From Antrodiella citrinella (lineage: Eukaryota; Basidiomycota; Agaricomycetes; Polyporales; Steccherinaceae): a stretch of DNA of 43,708 bases. The DNA lies in the NCBI GenBank assembly GCA_004802725.1, contig SGPM01000237.1:1-43708 (forward strand), in the 5' to 3' direction. Each line of letters begins with the position of its first letter. Position 1 is the first letter of the stretch. The notes below the pieces were generated by a model. That model searched no databases. It saw only the letters and a program-made list of their open reading frames with translations, and was not told where the DNA came from. Position numbers and translations under genes: made by a program. Positions 25,151 to 35,380 of this stretch are shown piece by piece.

Positions 25151-25378
25151 CTCACCGCTTATGATCAGGGCTCTCCGGTCTTACAGAAGCGAAACAATCA
25201 GTTGCGCTCGGAGAAGACTCTGGGCCCTCCCACGGAGATTCGTCCAACAGTGGTCACTGGTGGTGGTGGACAGACCGACGAAGATGCATTACCGACTCGC
25301 TTCGACGCTCTCAGACGCGGTTGAACAAGATACCCTCATTTCTCTCCGATATTATAACTTCGCGTGTACTCATATACA
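25151..25378 (+). pseudogene. Decayed duplicate of the VPS2 last exon and 3' untranslated region
   Basis: The DNA matches VPS2 23114-23342 along its length. It begins after a preserved CAG acceptor-like triplet (25148-25150), diverges in the first about 30 bases, then runs parallel from AGAAGCGAAACAA through GACAGACCGACGAAGATGC to the stop codon at 25322-25324. It continues into the 3' untranslated sequence (AAGATACCC...GTGTACTCAT). The encoded tail EDALPTRFDALRRG keeps the MIM1 layout with Leu changed to Phe. A net 4-base gain near 25254 shifts the frame relative to VPS2. No promoter or upstream exons accompany it. It ends about 20 bp before the COG4 stop codon. Confidence 0.85.
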
Positions 25379-25398
25379 ATCATCTATGCTCGAGCACA

Positions 25399-28284
25399 CT
25401 ATACTCGTAAGCCTGCTATTGTACGAGCTTCCTGCTCATTCAGCTTCCATGCAATACCTGAACCGTTGAAGAACTCTTCGACATCTTCCTCCTGTGGCGG
25501 CAACGTTGTCAATCCAGTACATGGGACAATGAGGCTGAAAGACTTACACAGTCTAGGTTGAGAACGGTCGAAATTTGCTGTAACCGGATGAACTTGTCTC
25601 GGACATCGCCAAAGGCTGTCTGCGACGATAAGTACGAAGTGATTGCACGCAGGTCTCGATCAAAACGAATTGCGCCCAGCTGCAAATTCCTGCCTTCAGC
25701 AACGACAACGTGTGTCAGTCAGATCACACACCTCAGTGTACCTGAGTCCCTTCACAAACGCTTCCCAAGGTCGAACGAGGACATCAAGTGCTAGACCAAA
25801 AAACAACCTATAGTTGCTTTCCGTGAATACATCCTATGTAACGAGCATGAGATTTTGAAGAGACAAAAGCGAATATAAATGCACCTTATACCCCTCTACC
25901 AAGCTTTCCCATGCCTTGGTAAATCGCTTCCGCACGGCGTCGTTGTATTCAGCGGCAGCGTATGCATCGTCGTCTAGTACATAGGTCACGTCCTTGTAGA
26001 CATCGGGAATGAACGTCCGCAATTTAGGTCTCAACAATTGATTGAATAACTGTTCCACTCCGGCCTGACGGCGAGGTCAATAGACATTCTGTTTTCGATG
26101 AAGAGAGGATGGACGCACTCGAAGAGTTGATCGGAATCGAGGTATGACGTTAGCTAGCGACAATACGTCCTCTTTCGCCTCAGCGACTTCAGCATCCAAG
26201 AATGTTTGTGGAATCTGCGGCGAGGACGCTAACTCCTTGACCAAACGTTCCATGTGAGAAGATGAGACATCCAAGTCATTCAACAAAATCTACATGCCGA
26301 TATCAGATGCGCGTTCTCGTACGTTCATAGAGTAAGCTCACGATGAAGGATTGTCTACTGTCTCGTTCGACTTTCTCTCTCATGGAAGCAGACGTGGAAG
26401 ATGCACCACTTCTGTAAACGTCATCCAACTTCCTCTTAATCACGGCGGCATAGTCACGGTCCATCACGTCCTGCAGTTGTTTGGTGAGTCTGTTCACAAG
26501 CTTCGCTGAACCGGAGGAGAGAAGCCGCATCAGGACGGTCTTGAGGATATAGAATGCATCATCGGGAGTAGTTGTGATTATTGGTGACTGTGATAGATCT
26601 GGGCTGGAGAGACGATGTGCCTGAAATACGTTCAGCTTCGTACGATGGAGACATAAATGCTCATACATACCTTGTCTAGGGTGGTCCGAACGTACCACAG
26701 TTCAAGAGGTAGAGAGTATGTGGTAAGAGCGTGATCAATAAGCTGACGAGATGCCGATGACTCCACCGCATCCAGGATCGTGTCTTCTGGTTCAGAACCA
26801 CTTTGCGTAGATCGCGTTTGTGCAATTCTCTGCGGACGAGAAGGACTTCGACGACTATCGTTGCCAGCATTGTCGCTGACCTCGTCTTCAAAGTTGTCTT
26901 CATCCTAAACATCCGTGAGTCAGAACGTAGGAAATATGAAAGGTTGGCTGCACTCACTCCAAGACGATCGTATAAAAACTTCCTGAACATACTCCATCGA
27001 CCAGCCATTCCGGCCACCTCAGAAAGCACCTTGTCAATTTCACGGGGATCTACGATCTCCTCGTCTACAGGCTGTGTTCCAGAGGCGGTCTTGCGAATCT
27101 GAGATTGCGCGGAGACCGTTTGATACGAAGTACTGCCAATATCCACCAACTGTTGACCCCTCTGTTGTTGAGTATGCATGTCGTTGGTAGTCGTCGGACA
27201 CGAACCTTCCGTTTCATTGCACGCTCCTCCTCCCAGCCTTCAAGCAAGTCCTTCACAACACGATCAGATTCCTGTAGCAGTCGCTCCAGCACGCCGGTCA
27301 TCTTGCCCGAGCCGTAGTACTTCTCAACCACGGGTTGATGCTGATCCACAATCATAGCAATGCTCTCGAACAGAGCAGTGAGTGCGGTGATGTAGTACAA
27401 AGGAGATGAAGCTAGAGTTGAGATTGCACAACTGTCAGTTTGGAGCGTTTGGGTGGCCGCTCGGTATAAACATACTTTTGGCGGAGGCTGGAGCTCTCAC
27501 TCGGACCAAATCAACAACGAAAGACGCATATGCCTGCAAGCCTTCTGTCTCCCATCCAATCGCAGGAAAGAGCTTGAAGAATCGACTGGTAGCAGCAGCA
27601 TCTCGTGCTTTCGACGCTTGGTCGAAATGTTGCAGGAAGATTTCCAGGAGCTGTTCTCTCACCAGTTGTAGCGTTTGAGCAGGTGGAAGATGATTCTCTG
27701 GAGTTGGCTATGTTCAGTTTATGAGGGTCTGTCACGTCCGGTAGTTGGACTCGACTCACCACCGCAGACTCAGCGAACGCGCCAGAGGTCACTTCCAAAG
27801 GTAGGGCCATCGCCCTGGCACAATGTCGTGTAGCAGACTCCCAGTCTTGCATCTCCATGGAGCTTTGAAGTGCGGCCAAAGAGGACTATATGACTGTCTT
27901 GAGCGAGCCGCGGATGCTCAGACAAATGAGCATACTCACTTTGAGTTCCATAGCTTGACCAACTTTCTCCCCCGCTTCCCTGACTCGCCGCATCTCCTCA
28001 TCCAACAGACGGACCTTACCCCCAACCCTCCGCGCTGTCAGGGCAGTGGTAGATACCGTTTGCGAGAGAAGGTTGGCTTCTAAGTTTAGGTCACTGAAGA
28101 AAGGCTCCAGGGATTGAATACGGCTAAGAGCAACATTGATAGGTTCCTGCGCAGACAACAATTCAGACAGAGAGGTGGATACGTCTGCTTCGTCTGATTC
28201 TAGGGCAGATATGGACGAGAGGATATCAGCGAGCGTTGTGAGCGTGGAGGGGTCTGGTCTCTGAGACTGTACGGGGACGGCCAT
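25399..28284 (-). CDS. COG4: Conserved oligomeric Golgi complex subunit 4
   Basis: Lobe A subunit of the COG tether for retrograde vesicles at the Golgi. The start at 28284 gives MAVPVQSQRPDPS. The N-terminal helical region follows (ALSRIQSLEPFFSDLNLEAN, LLDEEMRRVREAGEKVGQAM, MQDWESATRHCARAMALPLE), then FLQHFDQASKARDAAATSRF and FFKLFPAIGWETEGLQAYAS. Later exons read LYYITALTALFESIAMIVDQ, VLSEVAGMAGRWSMFRKFLY, PDDAFYILKTVLMRLLSSGS and FGLALDVLVRPWEAFVKGLR. The C-terminus is TVLNLDCDEDVEEFFNGSG up to the TAG at 25399-25401. Many short introns are present. The match to COG4 runs the full length with no break seen. An inserted Ser/Arg/Glu-rich stretch near 26800-26900 is poorly conserved. Confidence 0.92.
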
Positions 28285-28616
28285 GATGGCACAATGTGTT
28301 CCACCCAATAAAGAGGGCGTCCAAAGGTCCTTATGACGACCTACGCCCTGCTAGATTGTATAGGACCGCGACGTATTGAAGGAAAGCAAAAGTGTAATTA
28401 GTGGGTGAGGATTCTGAAAGTGATCGAAAGAAAGCACATAGGCGCCCATAACGTGTTGATTCCGAGCTCATAACTAGGTCCGGACTCACTCACTCACTCA
28501 CTCCAGTGAAATCTATGTTCTCTCGGCTCTTCGTGTTTATTCGTCATGTCAATGAGAATATATGTGCGACAATTCAATATGTTCTTCTAGCATTACACTT
28601 CCATCCGCCAGCGCTT
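28285..28616. other. Gap between COG4 start and GH3 stop
   Basis: Holds the COG4 promoter and the 3' end of the beta-glucosidase gene. It contains a short ACTC tandem run (about 28486-28502) just before the GH3 3' region. Nothing else was recognised. Confidence 0.4.
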
Positions 28617-31600
28617 CTACAATCCAACCCATTCGAAACCCTCATGCACTTCGAACGACCCCTCCAACAGAATATCAGCGCTGCTTCGTCCTACAAGCAC
28701 CGCGTATTTCCCAGCATTCGCATACCACGCCTCCCTCCGTTCATCCCAATACGACACCGCATACTTGTCCAATGTGACGCTGACCGTGCGTGAATCACCA
28801 GGCGACAACGCCTTGATCTTGGTGAAGCCGCGAAGCTGCTTCTTCGGATTGGTGAGTCCCTTGTCGGGGATGGTCACGTACACCTGAACAACTTCTGAAC
28901 CTGCGACTTGTCCGATGTTCTTGATGGTCGCAGTGACAGTGACCATTACAGGCTGGTCGTCTGTGGATACCTGAGATACAGTGAGGTTCTCGAACGAGAA
29001 TCCAGTGTAAGAAAGTCCGTGTCTTGAAGAGACAAATCATTAAAAGGACCCGCTGTATGTAAAGAAAACACTGCGTACCCGAAGGGGAACAATGGCTTGA
29101 TGTCTCTCGCTTCGTACCATTTGTACCCTACGAAGAGATCCTCTCGGTAGTGGATCTTGCCATTCTCGCTGCGTGTGCTGAGGTATGCAGGGGTGTCTTG
29201 TTCACGGACAGGAAGTGTCAAGGGTAGGCGTCCAGATGGGTTCACCCGGCCAAAGATGATGTCGGCGAGGGAGTTACCAGCTTCATTACCGGAGTACCAG
29301 GCTTGCACGATGGCATTGACGTCGTTGACCCATGGCATTGAAACAGCAGAACCCTGCATAGCTATCATCAGCATCCCGCTGCGGCATGGTGACGAACAAA
29401 CTCACTACTTGCAAGCAGACGACCGTGTTTCGGTTGGCTTGACTGACGCGAGCAATCAACTCGTTGGTTCGTCCAGGCATATCGAGCGTTGGTCGGTCAA
29501 AGCCTTCGCTCTCCCATTCAGGCGTAAGACCAGCAATAATAATCACAACGTCCGACTCAGCTGCCAGTTTAATCGCTGCCTCCAATGCTTCGTCCGGGTC
29601 GATTTTCTCACATCCTCCCAGCCGCTGAAGGTGTCATCAGTGAGAGGGGCGGTACATTGGCGAGCTAGAGACTTACGACGCCACGCATGAGTGCAGGTTG
29701 AGACCTGTCAGCCTCGGGCCCTTCCGGAGGCTTAGTGTTAGTGTATTCAACGAGCACGTCGACGGGTTGGCCGGTAACCAAATTGATGCTAGCCTTCTCT
29801 TCAACGGTGCCTTGCCTGTAATGTGGATTACTATCAAGACTCTCGAAGCTGCACTCGTTCATGTACTCACCCGTAGAAGAATTCTCCAGGTCTTTGCTTG
29901 GTCCAGTTGTCAATCGTCAATTTGTCATTAACAAACAGCTTCGCACGGCCAGCAACAGTCAAACCCAACTCATACTCCGCAGTCTTGTCGACTTCCAGCT
30001 TTCCACTGAGCTTGATTGTCCATGTTGGAGTAAGTCCGGCAGGCAAAAAATCATTCAGCTTGATTCGGGTATCCGTCAAGACGAACTCAGCGATGGAATC
30101 TCCCGTCGGATTGCCATTCTCATCGTGGTTGTAGAATTTGCAGGTCCAACCACGCTTGCCGTCTGCAGTTGTCAGCAAATTCTCCAAGGCAGGGAGATAC
30201 TTGTGAGCTGTGGAATAATCAGCATTGTGTTGTACGAATGTACTTCCAAATTCTGACCATAGCATCCAACTTCGTAGTCGATTTGAATGCCCTCGGGCGC
30301 ATTGACCAACAAGCCATCGTAGGGAGTGACAACATAGCTGGCCTTGAGGGCAGCAGATCCACCGCCAGAGATGACCCTTTCTTTCGCATTTGGCCCGATG
30401 ATAGCTACTCTCTTGACTTTCTCAGCCTTGATAGGCAAAATGGCATCATCGTTCTTGAGCAACACCATTCCATCGGCGGCAAGCATCCGCGCAAACGACC
30501 GAATCTGAGGGCTATCGCGTGTGCGTTCCTGGCCATCACCATATACAACTTCCGGGTTACGTTTGGCCTGGTGCTGAACGAACGAAAGGATGTTCGTGAC
30601 TCTTTCATCAAGAGTAGAATCGAGGATCTTCTGACTTGAAAGCATGTGAGTAACGAGCGCAGGGGCGCGCCATTTGGGAGGTCCTGGCATCTCCAGATCC
30701 AGCCCCGCATTTATGGCCGTGTCGACGCTGTAGGTCCCAAACCTGATTATACTGGTGAGCAGTCGAAAACTCACGCAGTAAGATATATACTCCGCGTACC
30801 AGTCACTCATCACGATTCCATTGAAACCCCACTCCTTACGAAGTATGTCCGTGAGGAATCGTTTGTTCTCCGCGATGTGAACGCCACCAATGCGACCGTA
30901 ACTATCGACAGAAGTGGGTTTCATCTATGGAATCAGCTGTAGGTGACAACTGTCACTCACGACGTCATGAAAGCCCAAGGCTGCGCCAGCTTCTGAGCCA
31001 GCATGAATCTACAGAGTATGTTTATACGGAGCCATCAGATTCAGAGTCAGTTCAAGCGCACGGGTATAGGTATATTTCACGGAGGGCCCGTTCGGTCATG
31101 ACGGAATCTGCTGCAGTACGTTCATGCTCCTGATCGTTTCCAACGAAGTGTTTGATGGTAGCCGCTACACCATTTGACTGTAGTCCGTTGACATACGAAG
31201 CAGCGAGGATACCTGTAGAAGCAAAACTCTGAGCTCTCAATGCGACCTCTTCACAGGTCACTCGGATGTGACGTACCGGATAGATGCGGATCTTCTGAGA
31301 ACGACTCAAAGGCACGACCACCTGCAGGATTCCGTTGGATGTTGCAAGTAGGTGCCAGCAGAATCACAGATGATTTGATCTTTGCTTCGTCTGCAAGAAA
31401 CCGACCAGCCTCGTGGACAAGCTCTGTGTCGAAAGTCGATGCCAGGGATGTTGCACACTGGAATAGGACTTAGTAGGTGGGTCAACAAGTGCACTACATA
31501 GAGAAACGAACCGGTAAACATTGTGCAGGTGTAGACACGAAGTGAGAAGATCCTCGGACACCCTAAAGCCTCAGAATGGTGAGGATGTCTGGCTTCGGAG

Positions 31601-31776
31601 AGGCGTTTGAGTGGACGCACGTTTGGTCCATCACTCATCCGCACGGCTGGTACCCCGAGACGGGGGATGGCATTGGTATTCCACCAGTTAGGTGCACCTA
31701 GCAAGGATATCTTCTCATCGGTTGTGAGTTGCTTGACAAGGTCTGCGATATTTGCATCGAGGAAAGGGTGCGACAT
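28617..31776 (-). CDS. GH3 beta-glucosidase with PA14 domain, probably intracellular
   Basis: Hydrolyses beta-glucosides such as cellobiose to glucose. The start at 31776 gives [17 protein letters not shown] with no signal peptide. The N-terminal barrel shows [59 protein letters not shown] and [11 protein letters not shown]. The nucleophile Asp is in [10 protein letters not shown], spliced to [23 protein letters not shown]14 insertion ([20 protein letters not shown] to [14 protein letters not shown]) sits inside the second domain, which continues [20 protein letters not shown] with the likely acid/base region. The Fn3-like C-terminus ([16 protein letters not shown]) follows. About ten introns; roughly 850 residues. 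This layout matches intracellular fungal PA14-type GH3 enzymes. Frames are intact. Confidence 0.93.
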
Positions 31777-32418
31777 GTCTGTCTTGCAGACGAACAGAGC
31801 AGCAGGAAGGATCTGAACAAGGCACAGTAAGTTTCTTTTGTTATTTCCCCACATATAAAGATGTCTTTTATACGTGAAAGTATGGGGAAAGGGAAACGGA
31901 TAAACCTCGGACAAGGGGTTGGATGATTAAAGCTGCAGGTGGTCTTCGACCTCGCTCGTTCTCCGCGCCGAGAGCAGCCGCACACACCAGAAGTTACACC
32001 CCTGGTACCCCAGACCAATAGCTAAACGACCTACGGTAATACATGTCGTGCTTCCGTGACAAGAGCGGAAATCACTCACCTCAAAAACGAATGAAGATGA
32101 TCAACAGTTTCTGGGGCATGCCTGCCAAGGATCATGGGGCATACACTGTACCAGCGGAAAGTACACGGTCGTGATCCGCCGACTCAAGAATGTTTTTCTG
32201 CGACCATATTCGTCTGAATCGAGGGCTTCGACCTCTTCAGACTTTCAAGAGATGACAGACACGGTCTACGGAATGAGAAGGAGAGTTACAAGTCGTCGCG
32301 CAAGATGCGGGTTCCGGATTCGGATTAGCGCAAATCATCTTTCGTCTACTCCGTCATCTCAAAAGTGGGATCTTCATCTCTGTACTCTTCACACCACCAA
32401 AGTCTCTCTGCAACGACC
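31777..32418. promoter_or_regulatory. Divergent promoter of the GH3 beta-glucosidase and UPF0538 genes
   Basis: A 642-bp gap between divergent starts. It has a CCAAT box (about 32014-32018), a TATA-like run about 80 bp before the GH3 start (near 31855), and two matches to the fungal carbon-repressor consensus SYGGRG (CTGGGG at 32111-32116; CCCCAG, its complement, at 32008-32013). Such short sites occur often by chance; glucose repression of the beta-glucosidase is only a suggestion. Confidence 0.35.
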
Positions 32419-33215
32419 ATGAACGAAGGTCAGATATCTGATGTCCTCACGAACCTGTCTATTCCCAAGACAGCCGCAACACTCACACTGCGTATCATCA
32501 AGTCGTTCGAATACCGCACAGAAAAATCCCTCGTCCTCCACAACATCAACCTCGAAACAACATCAGTCGGGCAGCTGAAGGACATTGCGCGACAAGGTAT
32601 ATAGGCGTCTGTCACTGTCTTCGTCTTCCTTCCGAACACTTTGCGATGAGCTTTGTGTGATTCTGCGTCCTAGCCGTAAAGACGCAGCCAGGATGGAAAC
32701 CCTATCGGAATGCCGTGCTTGGTGAGTACATCAGACCCTTTGAACTACAACATGGTCACTGATAGACATTGCAATCTATCCAGACACATTTAAATTATAT
32801 ACACAGGCTCACGGGTCTAAGGTATATCGCTATCTTGGCCTACTTGCGCCACAGCACGATTATTGATGCTTGCCTCTTTGCAGACTACAAATCTGATAAT
32901 CAACCTTGACCACGAGGATTGGATATTGGATGACGACTCTAAGATCCTGGCAGAGCTTGGGTTCGGTGAGCATGTTCATAATAGAACAATCGTCGCAGAC
33001 GTGCATTATGGACGCTCCTGAAATCAGATTGCAATGTTTGTTTTACTCGCAAACGTTTATCTAATCTCATTGTATCTTCAGAGAACGAAACCGAAGTAAG
33101 CTTCTTCAGCCGTGCCCTGTATGACCAGTTCAAGTCAAATCCCGAAGTGAGTACATTCCACCTCTTCGTCCATCTCATCCGCTAACATCTTTTGCAGACG
33201 AGATGGGAAAGCTAG
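32419..33215 (+). CDS. UPF0538 family protein (C2orf76 homologue)
   Basis: Conserved eukaryotic protein without a known function. Six exons (32419-32596, 32674-32721, 32784-32821, 32884-32965, 33082-33146, 33198-33215) give 142 residues. The family pattern is clear: TLRIIKSFEYRTEKSLVLHN, QPGWKPYRNAVLDTFKLY, QAHGSKTTNLIINLDHEDW, ILDDDSKILAELGFENETEV and SFFSRALYDQFKSNP ending in RW. Human C2orf76 has the same order (VRLIRSFEHRN, IHQAHKSKT, SETEIAFF). The N-terminus has a short extra MNEGQISDVLTNLSIPK. It is probably a beta-grasp-like small fold, but that is inference. Confidence 0.85.
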
Positions 33216-33611
33216 GTATAATTATGCTGTTCATTCTCTCTATGCCGATCATGTATGCGAAGGAGGATTCGTATGCTGCAAGCCCATGTCATGACATCTA
33301 TTGAGAGGATGAATTGCGATGATGATGCATGCGGTGTGAGTATAGTACTATAGGCGGTAAATGAATAAACGTCATGAAAGAGGTGAAGACAACAGCGGGG
33401 GGTAATGCAACAGAGGAGTAATCCGACTAGGAGGGCAAGAGGGAAGCGAGGAGAACATGAAAAGCACAACAGATGAATACAATAAATGACAATCAATGAA
33501 ACCCTCGTCGGCACCTACTGGAGTCCATCATTAGAGAGCAGCAGAAAACAGACGAACGATCTTCTAGAGTCGTCAAGGCAAACATGGACTTGCAGTAACC
33601 CCAGATGTCGA
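33216..33611. other. Convergent 3' region between UPF0538 and YDJ1 genes
   Basis: About 400 bp between facing stop codons, with AT-rich 3' untranslated character on both sides. A 100-codon minus-strand frame (33212-33514) has no family likeness. Nothing else seen. Confidence 0.45.
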
Positions 33612-35104
33612 TTACTGGTTCGTGCATTGTACCCTTGGCTCTCCTTCGTCCTCATCCATCGCATCGCCACTCGAAGACACACGCTCTTGCTGACGAGGAT
33701 CGATCTCCTCGAGCTCAACCTCCTCCGGCATGATCGACTTGGGGAAGGTATCTATTGGCGTGCGCGGCGGAAGGGCACTTTCAAGGAGGGGGATGGCTTC
33801 GGAGGGGATCGTATCTGGGAACCTGACGGCCAATCTGACGAACATGTCGCCTGGCTCATGGTGCCGTTGTGAGGGCATACCCTGGCCATGAATGACTTTC
33901 ATGTCATCTTAAAGCGTAATATATAAGCATGACGCGTACGACGAAGCAGAAAAAACGTACTGTGCTTGATGACCTCTCCAGGCGCAATCTTGACAATCAA
34001 CACCCTGTCATCAAGATGCTTGATGGCAAACTGGCCACCCGCCAACGCGGTCAGCAAGTCAACCTCCATGTCTATGAACAAGTCGTTGTCTTGTCGTTTG
34101 AATCTATCATGGGGCTTCTCCTCGATGACAATGACTACATCGCCTGGTGTGATGCCTGGTGCTTGATCGCTCTCTCCACGGAAGGTGATGGTTTGACCGC
34201 CCTTCATACCCTTGTCGATGTGCACCTCCAAGACCTTCTTCTCCGATTGCACCTTCTTTCCGTTACACGTCTTACATCTATCCTTCGCGTTGATGACCTC
34301 TCCAATCCCGTTACATTCGTCGCAGGGTTGCTGAACCTGCTGAATCATCGGGCCCAATTGACGGAGGGTGACACGGATACCACGACCGCTACACGTATTG
34401 CACGTTCTGACAGCTCCTTCTTTTCCACCCTTGCCATCGCACTTGACACAAATAACGTTCCGTGTAAGCGCCAACTTTGATGTTTTGCCCTTGTACAAAT
34501 CTTCGAGGGTGACGTGTACACGGTGTACCAAGTCTTTCGTTTTGCGAGGAACTGCTTGACGTCCACCGCCTCCGCCGCCAAAAAATCCGCCTCCACCGAA
34601 AAGTTGGCTGAAGAGATCCTAAAAAGCAGGAATTCGTGTTAGGGCGCTAGAAATGCACATCTGGCATGAATGATGTGATACGCACCTGGGGATCCATGCC
34701 TCCCATGCCTCCAGACTCGCTCAAACCTGCCTCTCCTCGTGCATCGTATATACTACGTTTCTGTGGGTCGGAGAGGACTTCGTATCTGTTCGCATGCTAT
34801 AAGCCGATGGATGACAGTATGCAGTATGGAAGACGTGACGTACGCATGAGTGACTTCCTTGAACAATTCCGGGTCTCCACCCTTGTCAGGATGTAAACGC
34901 AAAGCTCTGCAAAATAAACACATCAGCGACCATACGGGGGACTCTGAAACAAAATAATCCTACTTCTTACGATATGCTTTTTTCAAGTCTGCTTCAGAGG
35001 CGTCCGGAGAAGCCTCGAGCAGGTCATAATATTTGCTGCAAAGTGTGTGAGGCGCATATAATAAGATTGGGGACGCGATGTTCTACGCACGTTTCTCTGA
35101 CCAT
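33612..35104 (-). CDS. YDJ1: Type I Hsp40 co-chaperone, Ydj1/DnaJA class
   Basis: J-domain co-chaperone that delivers clients to cytosolic Hsp70. The start at 35104 gives MVRET, spliced to KYYDLLEASPDASEADLKKA. The J domain carries HPD in LRLHPDKGGDPELFKEVTH and AYEVLSDPQKRSIYDARGEA. A Gly/Phe region follows (FSQLFGGGGFFGGGGGRQA). Four zinc-binding CXXCXGXG-type repeats are visible: CVKCDGKG, CNTCSGRG, CDECNGIG and CKTCNGKK. The client-binding domains follow (ALAGGQFAIKHLDDRVLIVK, IHGQGMPSQRHHEPGDMFVR). The protein ends VQCTNQ, a CaaX box (CTNQ) comparable to the farnesylated CASQ of yeast Ydj1. Introns are concentrated in the J-domain region. A clear orthologue. Confidence 0.95.
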
Positions 35105-35380
35105 TTGTGGTGTGGGGGATGTGTAGGACGGCGAGGACGACGATGAGGACGATGGTGAGGAGGAGAGTACAATGGCCACTGACTATAAACGGCGACTCAG
35201 TGGAAACCCATGGAAGCACCCAGAATTTTCCAATCTAATCTAGACGCCCAATCACAAAGCACACTGCGTTGAGAACGAGATTTTTAGAAAAAATTACATC
35301 CCAAGTCTTGACAAATTTCAGAACCAATAGCAGGGGTATACATGACAACAATCGTATCGTATCGTATGCAAGCAACATGT

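Noticed and set aside
29157..29690. 177-codon plus-strand ORF
   Set aside because: It is antisense to the GH3 beta-glucosidase exons; a shadow of that gene.
33929..34480. 183-codon plus-strand ORF
   Set aside because: It is antisense to the zinc-finger region of YDJ1; composition mirrors that gene and no family fits.
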